DNA of 64,000 bases. It comes from UBA10649 sp963755335 (GTDB lineage: Bacteria > Actinomycetota > Actinomycetes > S36-B12). Of the stretch, positions 7,346-15,126 are shown piece after piece. The DNA lies in assembly GCA_963755335.1 (NCBI GenBank), contig CAVWJW010000008.1, positions 1,116,001-1,180,000 on the forward strand, read 5' to 3'. A program made the translations under genes and the position numbers. The first letter of the stretch is position 1. Every line of letters starts with the position of its first letter. The notes beneath the pieces were generated by a model that did not search any database, was not told the origin of the DNA, and worked only from the letters and a program-made list of their open reading frames with translations.

Positions 7346-9577
7346 GAGTCAGCGTGCCCGAACCCGACCCGACGTTCCTGCAGCAGTCGCTCACCTCCGT
7401 GCTCGGCGACAAGACGGCCAAGGCGATGAAGAAGGCACTGGGCCTCGAGACCGTCGAGGATCTCCTTCGTCACTATCCGCGGCGGTACGCCGAACGCGGC
7501 GAGCTCACCGAGCTGTCGACCCTCCGCGATGGGGAGCGGGTGACCGTGCTCGCTGAGATCGCCGAGGTGACGGTTCGGCCGATGCGCCAGCGCCGCGGCA
7601 CGATCCTCGAGGCGGTCGTCACCGACGGCAAGGACTCGATGTCCGTCACGTTCTTCAACCAGAGGTGGCGCGAGCGCGAGTTCCGAGTCGGACGGACGGG
7701 ACTGTTCGCCGGGCAGGTGTCGACCTTCAAGGGCAAGCGGCAGCTCGCGCACCCGGAATGCCAGTTGTTCCCCGACGGCGTCGATGACGATGTCGAGGCG
7801 GTGGCCGCCTTCGCCGGGGCGCTGATCCCCATCTACCCGGCAGCGGGCGCGATCACGACGTGGCAGATCCAGTCGGCGGTCCGCGTCGTCCTCGACCAGT
7901 TGCCGCTGCTGCCCGACCCCATCCCGGACGAGGTCCTGTCGCGACTCTCCTTGCTGCCGCTCGATCAGGCGCTGCGCCTGATCCACCGGCCGGGGCATCG
8001 CATCGACGTCGGCATGGCGACCGAACGGCTGCGGTTCGAGGAGGCCTTCGCCCTCCAGGCCGTCCTCGCGCAGCGCCGCTGGGAGGTCATGGCGCTGACG
8101 GCCACGCGACGCGTCCCGGCGGACAGTCCGCTCGTCGATGCGTTCGACGCACGACTCCCGTTCACCCTGACGCAGGGCCAGCGCGAGGTCAGCGAGGCAA
8201 TCGAGCATGACCTCGCCCAGACCCACCCGATGCATCGGCTCCTGCAGGGCGACGTCGGCAGCGGCAAGACGGTCGTGGCGCTGCGCGCGATGCTGCGGGT
8301 GGTCGATGCCGGGGGACAGGCGGCCCTCCTGGCACCGACCGAGGTGCTGGCGGCCCAGCACCTGCGCAGCATCCGGGCGCTACTCGGCCCCCTGGGCCAG
8401 CGTGGGCAGCTCGGCGGCGAGGAGATCGGCACCCGTGTCGCCCTGCTCACCGGCTCGCTGAAGACGTCGCTGAAACGCCGCGAGCTGCTCGACATCGTGA
8501 CCGGCGACGCGGGGATCGTGGTCGGCACGCACGCCCTCATCCAGCAGCACGTCGACTTCCACGACCTCGCCCTCGTCGTCGTCGACGAGCAGCACCGGTT
8601 CGGCGTCGAGCAGCGGGCCGCCCTGACGGCGAAGTCGCGCGACGACACTCGCCCGCACGTGCTCGTCATGACGGCGACGCCGATCCCGCGCACCGTCGCC
8701 ATGACGGTCTTCGGCGACGTCGACGTGTCGACGCTGTCCGAGCTGCCGGCGGGCCGTGCGGCGATCACGACCCACGTCGTCGTCCGCCACGAGCAGCCCG
8801 CTCACGTGGCCCGGGTCTGGCAGCGGGTCCGCGAGGAGGTCGCCGCGGGCCATCGCGTGTTCGTCGTGTGCCCGCGGATCGGTGACGAGTCGGACGCCGA
8901 TGACGGGGACGGCTTCGACCCTGCTCCGGTGGACGAGGGTGAGCCGGTGGTCGAGACCTCGGGCGTCGTACCGCTCGCGGCGAGCCTGGCGGAGGGCGAG
9001 CTCGCCGGGGTCCGCGTCGGCGTGCTGCACGGACGGCTGTCGGCCGAGGACAAGGACGACGTGATGCGTCGGTTCTCGGACGTCAGCGCGACCGACGGCA
9101 TCGAGGTCGTCGTCGCCACGACGGTCATCGAGGTGGGCGTGGACGTGCCTGCCGCCACGACGATGGTGATCATGGACGCCGATCGCTTCGGGGTCTCGCA
9201 GCTCCATCAGCTTCGCGGGCGCGTGGGCCGAGGCGGTCTGCCGGGCCTGTGCCTCCTCGTCACCGAGCGCCCCGGCCGGGTCGCCGGCACGGGAACGGCT
9301 CGACGCGGTGGCCTCGACGACAGACGGCTTCGTCCTGTCCGCCCTAGACCTGGAACTGCGACGCGAGGGTGACGTGCTGGGCAGCATGCAGTCCGGACGC
9401 CGGAGCTCGCTGCGCCTCCTCGAGGTGACGAAGCACGAGGCGGTGATCGTGTCGGCTCGCGACGAGGCTGCCAAGATCGTCGACGCCGACCCCCTGCTGG
9501 TGGAGCATCCGGCGCTCGCGGACGTGGTCGGCCGACTGCGCCGCGACGAGCACAGCGAATACCTGGAGAAGGCTTGA
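7342..9577 (+). CDS. recG: ATP-dependent DNA helicase RecG, one frame shift
   Basis: RecG reverses stalled replication forks and migrates Holliday junctions. The N-terminal wedge (OB) domain covers roughly residues 50-180. The helicase core shows Walker A GDVGSGKTVVALRAML near residue 302, DEQHRFGVEQR (DExH) near 414, LVMTATPIPRT (motif III) and VVATTVIEVGVDVP with QLRGRVGRGG (motifs V and VI). A one-base gain within 9271-9280 moves the reading to the next frame, which continues ERLDAVASTTDGFVLSALDL to TGA 9575-9577. Corrected length is 744 residues. GTG 7342 overlaps the previous stop; GTG 7354 is possible. Confidence 0.92.
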
Positions 9578-10185
9578 CCCGCGTGATCGCCGGAGCCGCC
9601 CGCGGCCGACGGCTGCGGGTGCCGTCGGCCGGCACCCGACCGACCTCGGACCGGGTCCGCGAGGCGCTCTTCTCGAGCATCGAGAGCGCGCTGCTGGCAG
9701 ACGGTCGGGCGTGGTCCCAGGTCGCCGTCCTCGACCTGTTCGCGGGCACCGGCGCGCTCGGGCTCGAGGCACTCAGCCGGGGGGCGAGCCGGGCCGTCCT
9801 GGTGGAGAAGTCCCGGGCCGCAGCGAGCATCGTGACGGCGAACGTCGCCGTCGTAGCCCGCCCGGGGGCCGAGGTGCTCGTTCGGGACGCGCGCCAGCTG
9901 GCCGGGCTTCCGCCTGCCGTGGTGGCCGACCTCTGCTTCGCCGACCCGCCCTACGACTGGGCAGCCGACGACCTGGCCGAGCTGATCGGGCAGCTGGCCG
10001 AGGCCGGCTGGCTGGCACCGGACGCCCTGGTGATCGTCGAGCGACCGGCGAAGGACCCGGTGAGCCCGCTGCCCGCCGCATGGGACGAAGGGCGGCGACG
10101 GGCGTACGGGGACACCGCGCTTTGGTACGGTCGATTCGCGGAGCGGGAGCGGACGCACGAGCGTCAGGACGACCCGATCTCGTAG
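9574..10185 (+). CDS. rsmD: 16S rRNA (guanine(966)-N2)-methyltransferase RsmD
   Basis: The 203-residue Rossmann-fold enzyme methylates G966 of 16S rRNA in the 30S subunit using S-adenosylmethionine. Its N-terminus TRVIAGAARGRRLRVP, the SAM motif DLFAGTGALGLEALSRGA and the catalytic FADPPYDW (DPPY) motif are diagnostic. The start is TTG 9574, which overlaps the recG stop TGA; GTG 9582 would cut into the conserved N-terminus. The RsmD-CoaD pair is conserved across bacteria. Confidence 0.93.
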   Translation: MTRVIAGAARGRRLRVPSAGTRPTSDRVREALFSSIESALLADGRAWSQVAVLDLFAGTGALGLEALSRGASRAVLVEKSRAAASIVTANVAVVARPGAEVLVRDARQLAGLPPAVVADLCFADPPYDWAADDLAELIGQLAEAGWLAPDALVIVERPAKDPVSPLPAAWDEGRRRAYGDTALWYGRFAERERTHERQDDPIS

Positions 10186-10195
10186 AGGGGATCCC

Positions 10196-10693
10196 ATGCG
10201 GACGGCGGTCTGCCCCGGCTCGTTCGATCCGGTGACGAACGGGCACCTGGACGTCTTCGCGCGTGCCTCGGCCCTTGCCGACGAGGTGGTCGTGGCCGTC
10301 CTCGTCAACCAGACGAAGTCGGGCCTGTTCTCCATCGAGGAGCGGATGGAGATCCTCCGCGAGGTGGTGGCGCCGTTCCCCAACATCCGCGTCGACTCGT
10401 TCTACGGGCTGCTCGTCGACTACTGCCGCGACCACGACATCCACGCGATCGTCAAGGGTCTGCGCGCCGTCAGCGACTTCGACTACGAGCTCCAGATGGC
10501 GCAGATGAACTACCGACTCGCCGGCGTCGAGACGCTGTTCATCTCGACCAACCCGTTGTACTCGTTCCTCTCCTCGAGCCTGGTCAAGGAGGTCGCCAAG
10601 TTCGGCGGCGACGTCAGTGACTTGATCCCCGAGGCCGTGTTGGTCCGGCTGAATTCCCGCCTGTCGGACACAATGGGGGGCAGGCCGCAGTAG
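10196..10693 (+). CDS. coaD: Phosphopantetheine adenylyltransferase
   Basis: CoaD transfers AMP from ATP to 4'-phosphopantetheine, the fourth step of coenzyme A synthesis. The 165-residue protein opens with CPGSFDPVTNGHLDV, which carries the (T/H)xGH nucleotidyltransferase motif (here T14-N-G-H17), and has the signature NPLYSFLSSSLVKEVA late in the chain that closes over ATP. ATG 10196 follows the ribosome-binding site GAGGGG. It is ten bases downstream of rsmD. Confidence 0.96.
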   Translation: MRTAVCPGSFDPVTNGHLDVFARASALADEVVVAVLVNQTKSGLFSIEERMEILREVVAPFPNIRVDSFYGLLVDYCRDHDIHAIVKGLRAVSDFDYELQMAQMNYRLAGVETLFISTNPLYSFLSSSLVKEVAKFGGDVSDLIPEAVLVRLNSRLSDTMGGRPQ

Positions 10694-10739
10694 CGCGGCC
10701 ACGGGCGGATTCGACCGCCTGGTCACCCGAGGAGCCTCC

Positions 10740-11285
10740 GTGGACGTTCAGGAACGACTCGACGAGCTGGCCGTCCTTATCGAGGACGCCAAGGCCATGC
10801 CGCTGTCGGCGTCGTGCATCGTCAACCGCTCGCAGGTCCTCGACCTGATCGAGGAGATCCGCCAGCTGCTGCCCGAGTCGGTGCACCGCGCCGACGAGCT
10901 GCTCGCCGACCGCGAGGCCGTGGTCCAGGACGGGCGCCGGGAGGCCGATCGCCTCCTCGAGCGGGCCCGCGCCGACGCCGACCGCATGGTGTCCGAGCAC
11001 GAGGTCTACCTCGCCGCAGTGGCCGAGTCCGACGCTCTCGCCCAGCAGACGGCGAATGAGACCGCCCGCATGCGCAAGGAGACCGACGACTACATCGACG
11101 CCAAGCTGGCGACCTTCGAGATCACCCTGCAGAAGACCCTTCAGACCGTCGATCGGGGTCGCGAGCGGCTGCGCAGCCAGATGTACCAGGAGCTGGCACC
11201 GGTCGGGGAGCAGGTGTACGACGATGCCTCGTACGCCGAGACCGGTCAGTTCGAGCCCGTCGACGGGCCAGACGACCGCCGATAG
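10740..11285 (+). CDS. SepIVA/DivIVA-like coiled-coil cell division protein
   Basis: The 181-residue protein is largely alpha-helical: residues about 30-145 are rich in Glu, Arg, Ala and Leu with heptad spacing (ELLADREAVVQDGRREADRL, LLERARADADRMVSEHEVYL). No membrane segment or enzyme motif is visible. The place between coaD and DUF177-rpmF-rnc-mutM-smc matches the mycobacterial gene for SepIVA, a DivIVA-like protein required for septation and polar growth, so that assignment rests on synteny plus coiled-coil character. GTG 10740 follows CGAGGAG. An ATP-synthase-b-like annotation is a common mistaken alternative. Confidence 0.65.
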   Translation: MDVQERLDELAVLIEDAKAMPLSASCIVNRSQVLDLIEEIRQLLPESVHRADELLADREAVVQDGRREADRLLERARADADRMVSEHEVYLAAVAESDALAQQTANETARMRKETDDYIDAKLATFEITLQKTLQTVDRGRERLRSQMYQELAPVGEQVYDDASYAETGQFEPVDGPDDRR

Positions 11286-11349
11286 CCCCCTGGGCGCCCG
11301 ATCCACCCGGGATTTAGGGTTTGCCCGAGCGTCCCTGTACCCTTTCCGA

Positions 11350-11365
11350 GGCCTCTCGCGAGGCC
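11350..11365 (+). promoter_or_regulatory. Leader hairpin and TACCCT -10 element upstream of DUF177-rpmF
   Basis: GGCCTC-TCGC-GAGGCC (11350-11365) forms a perfect six-base stem with a four-base loop. It lies downstream of TACCCT at 11338-11343, a plausible -10 element. The hairpin is within the 5' leader of the DUF177-rpmF transcript and could influence its expression; there is no direct evidence. Confidence 0.35.
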
Positions 11366-11396
11366 ACGCTCAGTCGTGCCGAATATGGAGGACTCC

Positions 11397-11963
11397 GTGA
11401 CCGGCCTCGATCCGCGAAAGCCGCTCGTCCTCGACGTGCGCAACCTGCAGCGCAGGCCGGGATCGATGGTCGTCGTGGAGCGAACCGCACCGGCTCCGAC
11501 TGGACTTGGCGTCGCGATGGCTCGGGTTCCTGAGGGATCGCCAATCGACCTGGATCTTCGGTTGGAGTCCGTTCTCGAGGGGGTTCTCGTGACGGGAACG
11601 GCGGATGTGGAGATCAGCGCGGAATGCTCGCGCTGCCTCGATCCGGTGTCCTGGCACGAGGAGTTCGAGCTCACCGAGCTGTTCCGATACCCATCGACCA
11701 ACGCCCGTGGCGCGGTGGTGGAGGAGGACGACGAGTCCGACGATCCGCTGCCCGTGCTCGTGGACGATCTGATCGACCTCGAGCCGACGCTGCGGGACGC
11801 GGTGGTGCTGGACCTGCCACTCGCCCCGCTGTGCAGTGAGGACTGCCTGGGATTGTGCTCCGTTTGCGGAGTGCGACTCGAGGACGACCCGCAGCACGCG
11901 CACGACCTGTCCGACCCCCGGTGGGCTGCCCTGGCCGCCCTCGTGGACCCGGACACGCAGTAG
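11397..11963 (+). CDS. DUF177 (YceD) family protein
   Basis: The 188-residue protein is the actinobacterial form of YceD/DUF177, a conserved protein linked genetically to 23S rRNA accumulation and encoded before rpmF in most bacteria. It carries an ECSRCLDP motif near residue 79 and a C-terminal cysteine knuckle, CSEDCLGLCSVCG, that could bind a metal. The start GTG 11397 is chosen because GGAGG lies five bases upstream; an in-frame ATG at 11385 lies within that ribosome-binding region. The stop is 60 bases before rpmF. Confidence 0.85.
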   Translation: MTGLDPRKPLVLDVRNLQRRPGSMVVVERTAPAPTGLGVAMARVPEGSPIDLDLRLESVLEGVLVTGTADVEISAECSRCLDPVSWHEEFELTELFRYPSTNARGAVVEEDDESDDPLPVLVDDLIDLEPTLRDAVVLDLPLAPLCSEDCLGLCSVCGVRLEDDPQHAHDLSDPRWAALAALVDPDTQ

Positions 11964-12023
11964 AAGCACCAGTGCCCAGGGCGCTCCTCCCGGGGCGCAG
12001 CACTAACGAGCAAAGGAAGAACC

Positions 12024-12197
12024 GTGCCAGTTCCGAAGCGGAAGACGTCCCGCTCCAACACCCGTCATCGTCGCTCGCAGTGGAAGACGACGGCCCCCAC
12101 GCTCGTCACCTGCGTGCGGTGCAAGGAGAAGCGCCTCGCGCACACGGCGTGCCCCACCTGTGGGACCTACGCCAAGCGCCGCGTCCTGGACGTCTAG
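12024..12197 (+). CDS. rpmF: 50S ribosomal protein L32
   Basis: The 57-residue protein starts V-P-V-P-K-R-K-T-S-R-S-N and contains two Cys pairs (TCVRCKEK and ACPTCGTYA) forming the zinc knuckle of the C+ form of L32, ending RRVLDV. The GTG start at 12024 follows AAAGGAAG. It is followed after three bases by plsX, the normal rpmF-plsX arrangement that links ribosome and membrane lipid synthesis. Confidence 0.95.
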   Translation: MPVPKRKTSRSNTRHRRSQWKTTAPTLVTCVRCKEKRLAHTACPTCGTYAKRRVLDV

Positions 12198-12200
12198 CAA

Positions 12201-13199
12201 TTGGCGACGGTCGCCCTCGACCTCCTCGGTGGCGACAGGGCACCTGATGTCGTCGCGGATGCCGTTGCCCGGCTCGTCGCCGGCACCGGTGATCCCGCCG
12301 ACCGCGCGATCGACCTCATCGTCGTCGGCCCCGCTGACACGGCCCGAACCCTCCTGACCGAACGGGGCGTCGATCTGGCGCTACTGCGGATCGTCAACGC
12401 CGGCCGCGGGGCACCGATGTCCGGTAGTCCGCTGTCGACCCTGCGCACGCACGACGACGTCACCGTGACGGTGGCTGTCGGCCTCGTCAACGCCAGGATC
12501 GCCGACGCCTTCGTGTCGGTCGGGCACACCGGTGCGGCCGTGGCCGCCGCGGTGCTCGGTCTCGGCAAGGTCGGGGGCATGTCGCGGCCGGCTCTCGCTG
12601 TGGTCGTTCCTGCATTGTCCGGACCCGTCGTGCTGGTCGATGCCGGCGCCGCTCCCGACGCGACCCCCGACGTGCTGCGACAGTTCGCCCTCGCCGGGTG
12701 GGCCTACTCGAGATCCCTCGGCGTCGCTGACCCCCGGGTGGGGCTGCTGACGATCGGCAGCGAGGAGGGCAAGGGCGACCGGCTCCGCAAGTCCACTCAC
12801 GATCTGCTGGTCGAGGCCCTGCCGGCCGTCGGCGTCACGTACGCCGGCCCCGTCGAGGGCCACGACGTCTCGATCGGCTCGCGGGCCGACGTCATCGTCA
12901 CTGACGGATTCACGGGCAACGTCGTCCTCAAGAGCCTTGAAGGGGCCGTCCGGTGGATGGCCGACCAGATGGGCGCCGCCTACGGCGACCCCGATCCCGC
13001 CCGGGCAGTCGTGCGCAACACCGCCACCGGGGACTTCGCCGGTGGCATGCTGCTCGGCGTGAACGGCGTCACGGTGATCGGCCACGGTGGAGGTTCGGCA
13101 GACGAGATCTGCGCCTGCGTGCGCCTGGCCGACCGTGCGGCGCGGCTGGGGCTGGTGACGGCGACGCAGCGCGCACTCGCCGCGGTGGCCGCTCCGTGA
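12201..13199 (+). CDS. plsX: Phosphate acyltransferase PlsX
   Basis: PlsX converts acyl-ACP to acyl-phosphate for phosphatidic acid synthesis at the membrane. The 332-residue protein has VALDLLGGDRAPDVV at the N-terminus (family MGGDxAP), SVGHTGAAVAAA, LLTIGSEEGKGD and VTDGFTGNVVLKSLEG, all PlsX hallmarks. The start is TTG 12201, three bases after rpmF. Its TGA overlaps the GTG of the next gene. A slightly diverged GGDRAP instead of GGDHAP is noted. Confidence 0.93.
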   Translation: MATVALDLLGGDRAPDVVADAVARLVAGTGDPADRAIDLIVVGPADTARTLLTERGVDLALLRIVNAGRGAPMSGSPLSTLRTHDDVTVTVAVGLVNARIADAFVSVGHTGAAVAAAVLGLGKVGGMSRPALAVVVPALSGPVVLVDAGAAPDATPDVLRQFALAGWAYSRSLGVADPRVGLLTIGSEEGKGDRLRKSTHDLLVEALPAVGVTYAGPVEGHDVSIGSRADVIVTDGFTGNVVLKSLEGAVRWMADQMGAAYGDPDPARAVVRNTATGDFAGGMLLGVNGVTVIGHGGGSADEICACVRLADRAARLGLVTATQRALAAVAAP

Positions 13200-13480
13200 G
13201 CGAGTCGGAGCACCACGTGGCGGCGAGCCTCGTCCGAGACGCCCTGACGGCGGTCTTCGACCGCGATTCGGTCTCCCTCCTGCGCGAGGACTCCCCGCTC
13301 GTGGCCCTGGGCATGACCGATCCCGACATGGTCTGCGTCGCCGACGCGCTCGCGGCGTCGGCCCGTGCGCAAGGTCGCCGATGCGTGCTGGCGGATGCCG
13401 ACCTCGACGCGGTGGCGACCGTCGCCGATCTCATCGGCGCGGTGGTGGCCGCGCTTGCGCCGGCAGAGGTCAGCTCGTGA
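13196..13480 (+). CDS. Acyl-carrier-protein-like protein lacking the modified serine
   Basis: This 94-residue protein occupies the place of acpP between plsX and rnc and overlaps both by four bases. Its helical pattern, an EDSPLVALG loop and a C-terminal DLDAVATVADLIGAVVAAL helix resemble an acyl carrier protein. However, the invariant Asp-Ser-Leu that receives phosphopantetheine is replaced by T-D-P-D (G-M-T-D-P-D-M-V). If it is an ACP relative it cannot carry acyl groups in the usual way; it may be a degenerate or regulatory ACP domain. The assignment rests on position, size and helix pattern. Confidence 0.6.
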   Translation: MSESEHHVAASLVRDALTAVFDRDSVSLLREDSPLVALGMTDPDMVCVADALAASARAQGRRCVLADADLDAVATVADLIGAVVAALAPAEVSS

Positions 13481-14184
13481 ACGCGGACCGGACCGAGCTC
13501 CAGGCCCTCCTCGGCATCGACATGGGGGACGAGCTGCTCGCCCAGGCGCTCATGCACCGCTCGTACGCCTACGAGAACGGCAACCTGCCCACCAACGAGC
13601 GGCTGGAATTCCTCGGCGACTCGGTCCTGGGCATCGTCGTGACCGAGACGCTGTACCTGCGATACCCCGACTGCACCGAGGGGCAGCTCGCCAAGTTGCG
13701 GGCCGCCGTCGTCAATGCCACGGCGCTTGCCGATGTGGCGCGCACGCTCGGGCTCGGGGAGTACCTCTACCTCGGGCGCGGCGAGGAGACCACCGGGGGG
13801 CGTGACAAGTCCTCGATCCTGGCCGACACGATGGAGGCCGTCTTCGGCGCGATCTTCCTGTCGGCGGGACTGCCGGCCGCCGCCGACGTCATCCATCGAC
13901 TCTTCGACCCGCTGATCGAGCTGGCCTCCGCGCTCGGCGCCGGTCTGGACTGGAAGACCTCCCTGCAGGAGATCGCCGCCGCCCACGAGCTCGGCCTGCC
14001 GGAGTACCTGGTCACCGACGTCGGCCCTGACCATGCCAAGGAGTTCTTCGCCCAGGCCGTGGTCGGCGGCAGTGTCCTCGGTGAGGGGGCCGGCCGCTCG
14101 AAGAAGGTCGCCGAGCAGCAGGCCGCCTCGGCGGCCTACGCCCGGATCCGTGCGGGCGACGTCGCGTCGGGGCCACAGGAGTGA
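13477..14184 (+). CDS. rnc: Ribonuclease III
   Basis: RNase III cleaves double-stranded RNA, including rRNA precursors. The 235-residue protein has the catalytic signature NERLEFLGDSVLGIVV near residue 39, the second acidic site ILADTMEAVFGAIFL, and a C-terminal dsRNA-binding domain (DWKTSLQEIAAAHEL to AEQQAASAAYARI). GTG 13477 overlaps the stop of the ACP-like gene. A 33-base gap separates it from mutM. Confidence 0.95.
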   Translation: MNADRTELQALLGIDMGDELLAQALMHRSYAYENGNLPTNERLEFLGDSVLGIVVTETLYLRYPDCTEGQLAKLRAAVVNATALADVARTLGLGEYLYLGRGEETTGGRDKSSILADTMEAVFGAIFLSAGLPAAADVIHRLFDPLIELASALGAGLDWKTSLQEIAAAHELGLPEYLVTDVGPDHAKEFFAQAVVGGSVLGEGAGRSKKVAEQQAASAAYARIRAGDVASGPQE

Positions 14185-14217
14185 GCCCACGTCGGTCGAC
14201 GGCGGTGGAGGGCGGCG

Positions 14218-15116
14218 GTGCCTGAGCTTCCGGAGGTTGAAGTCGTCCGGCGCGGTCTGGACAGGTGGGTGCGCGGCCGCACGATCGCCTCGGTGGAGGT
14301 CCTGCATCCGAGGGCGATCCGGCGGCACGAGGCGGGGGCCGACGACTTCGCCGCGCGCCTCGCGGGTCGACGGGTCGAATCGGCCAGCCGACGCGGCAAG
14401 TACCTCTGGCTGCCGGTTGCCGAGCCGGGACAGGCGCCGCACGAGGCGGTTGTCGGCCACCTCGGGATGAGCGGGCAGCTGCTCGTGCATCGCGCCGGGA
14501 ATCGAGGACGAGCGGCACCTGCGGATCAGGCTGCGGTTCGACGACCACGGGCCCGAGCTGCGCTTCGTGGACCAGCGCACCTTCGGGGGCCTCGCGGTGG
14601 CCGACCTCGTACCCGACGACGGCGGCGGCTGGGTGCCGTCGCCGGTGCGCGCACATCGCCCGCGACCCGCTCGACCCAGTCTTCGACGACGAGGCCTTCG
14701 TCCGGCGCGTGCGAAGTCGGTCATCGGCGATCAAGCGGGTCCTGCTCGACCAGACAGTGGCCTCGGGGATCGGCAACATCTACGCCGACGAGTCGCTGTG
14801 GCGCAGCCGACTGCACGGCGAGCGGCCGGCCGACCGGCTCGACAGGTCGTCCGTGCGACTGCTCCTCGGGCACGTCCGCGACGTCATGAACGAGGCGCTC
14901 GCCGAGGGCGGCACCAGCTTCGACGCCCTGTACGTCAACGTGAACGGCGAGAGCGGCTACTTCGACAGCAGCCTGGCCGCCTACGGGCAGGAGGGCCGGC
15001 CCTGCCCGCGCTGCGGTACCCCCATCCGCCGGATCTCGTTCATGAATCGGTCGTCGTTCTTCTGCCCCCGGTGCCAGCGCGCCCCACGGGGCCGCGGCCC
15101 AGTGCGCGAAAGGTAG
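14218..15116 (+). CDS. mutM: Formamidopyrimidine-DNA glycosylase, two frame shifts
   Basis: MutM (Fpg) removes 8-oxoguanine and nicks the DNA. After GTG the protein reads PELPEVEVVRRGL, giving the catalytic N-terminal Pro and Glu, then VGHLGMSGQLL. One-base gains near 14499 and 14650 move the reading twice; the joined frames give RFVDQRTFGGLAVADLVP, DQTVASGIGNIYADESLW (helix-two-turn-helix) and the zinc finger CPRCGTPI...CPRC with FMNRSSFFC. Corrected length is 298 residues, normal for the family. A GGAGGGCGG ribosome-binding site precedes the start. Confidence 0.92.
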
Positions 15117-15119
15117 AGT
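15114..15119 (+). promoter_or_regulatory. -10 element TAGAGT, possible leaderless start of smc
   Basis: TAGAGT lies at the very end of mutM and is followed by seven bases (CCGGGCC) and GTG 15127, with no Shine-Dalgarno sequence in between. It could supply a separate leaderless smc transcript in addition to read-through from mutM. Confidence 0.45.
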
Positions 15120-15126
15120 CCGGGCC

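Noticed and set aside
13196..13480. Functional acyl carrier protein AcpP
   Set aside because: The serine that carries phosphopantetheine is absent; it is therefore described only as ACP-like.
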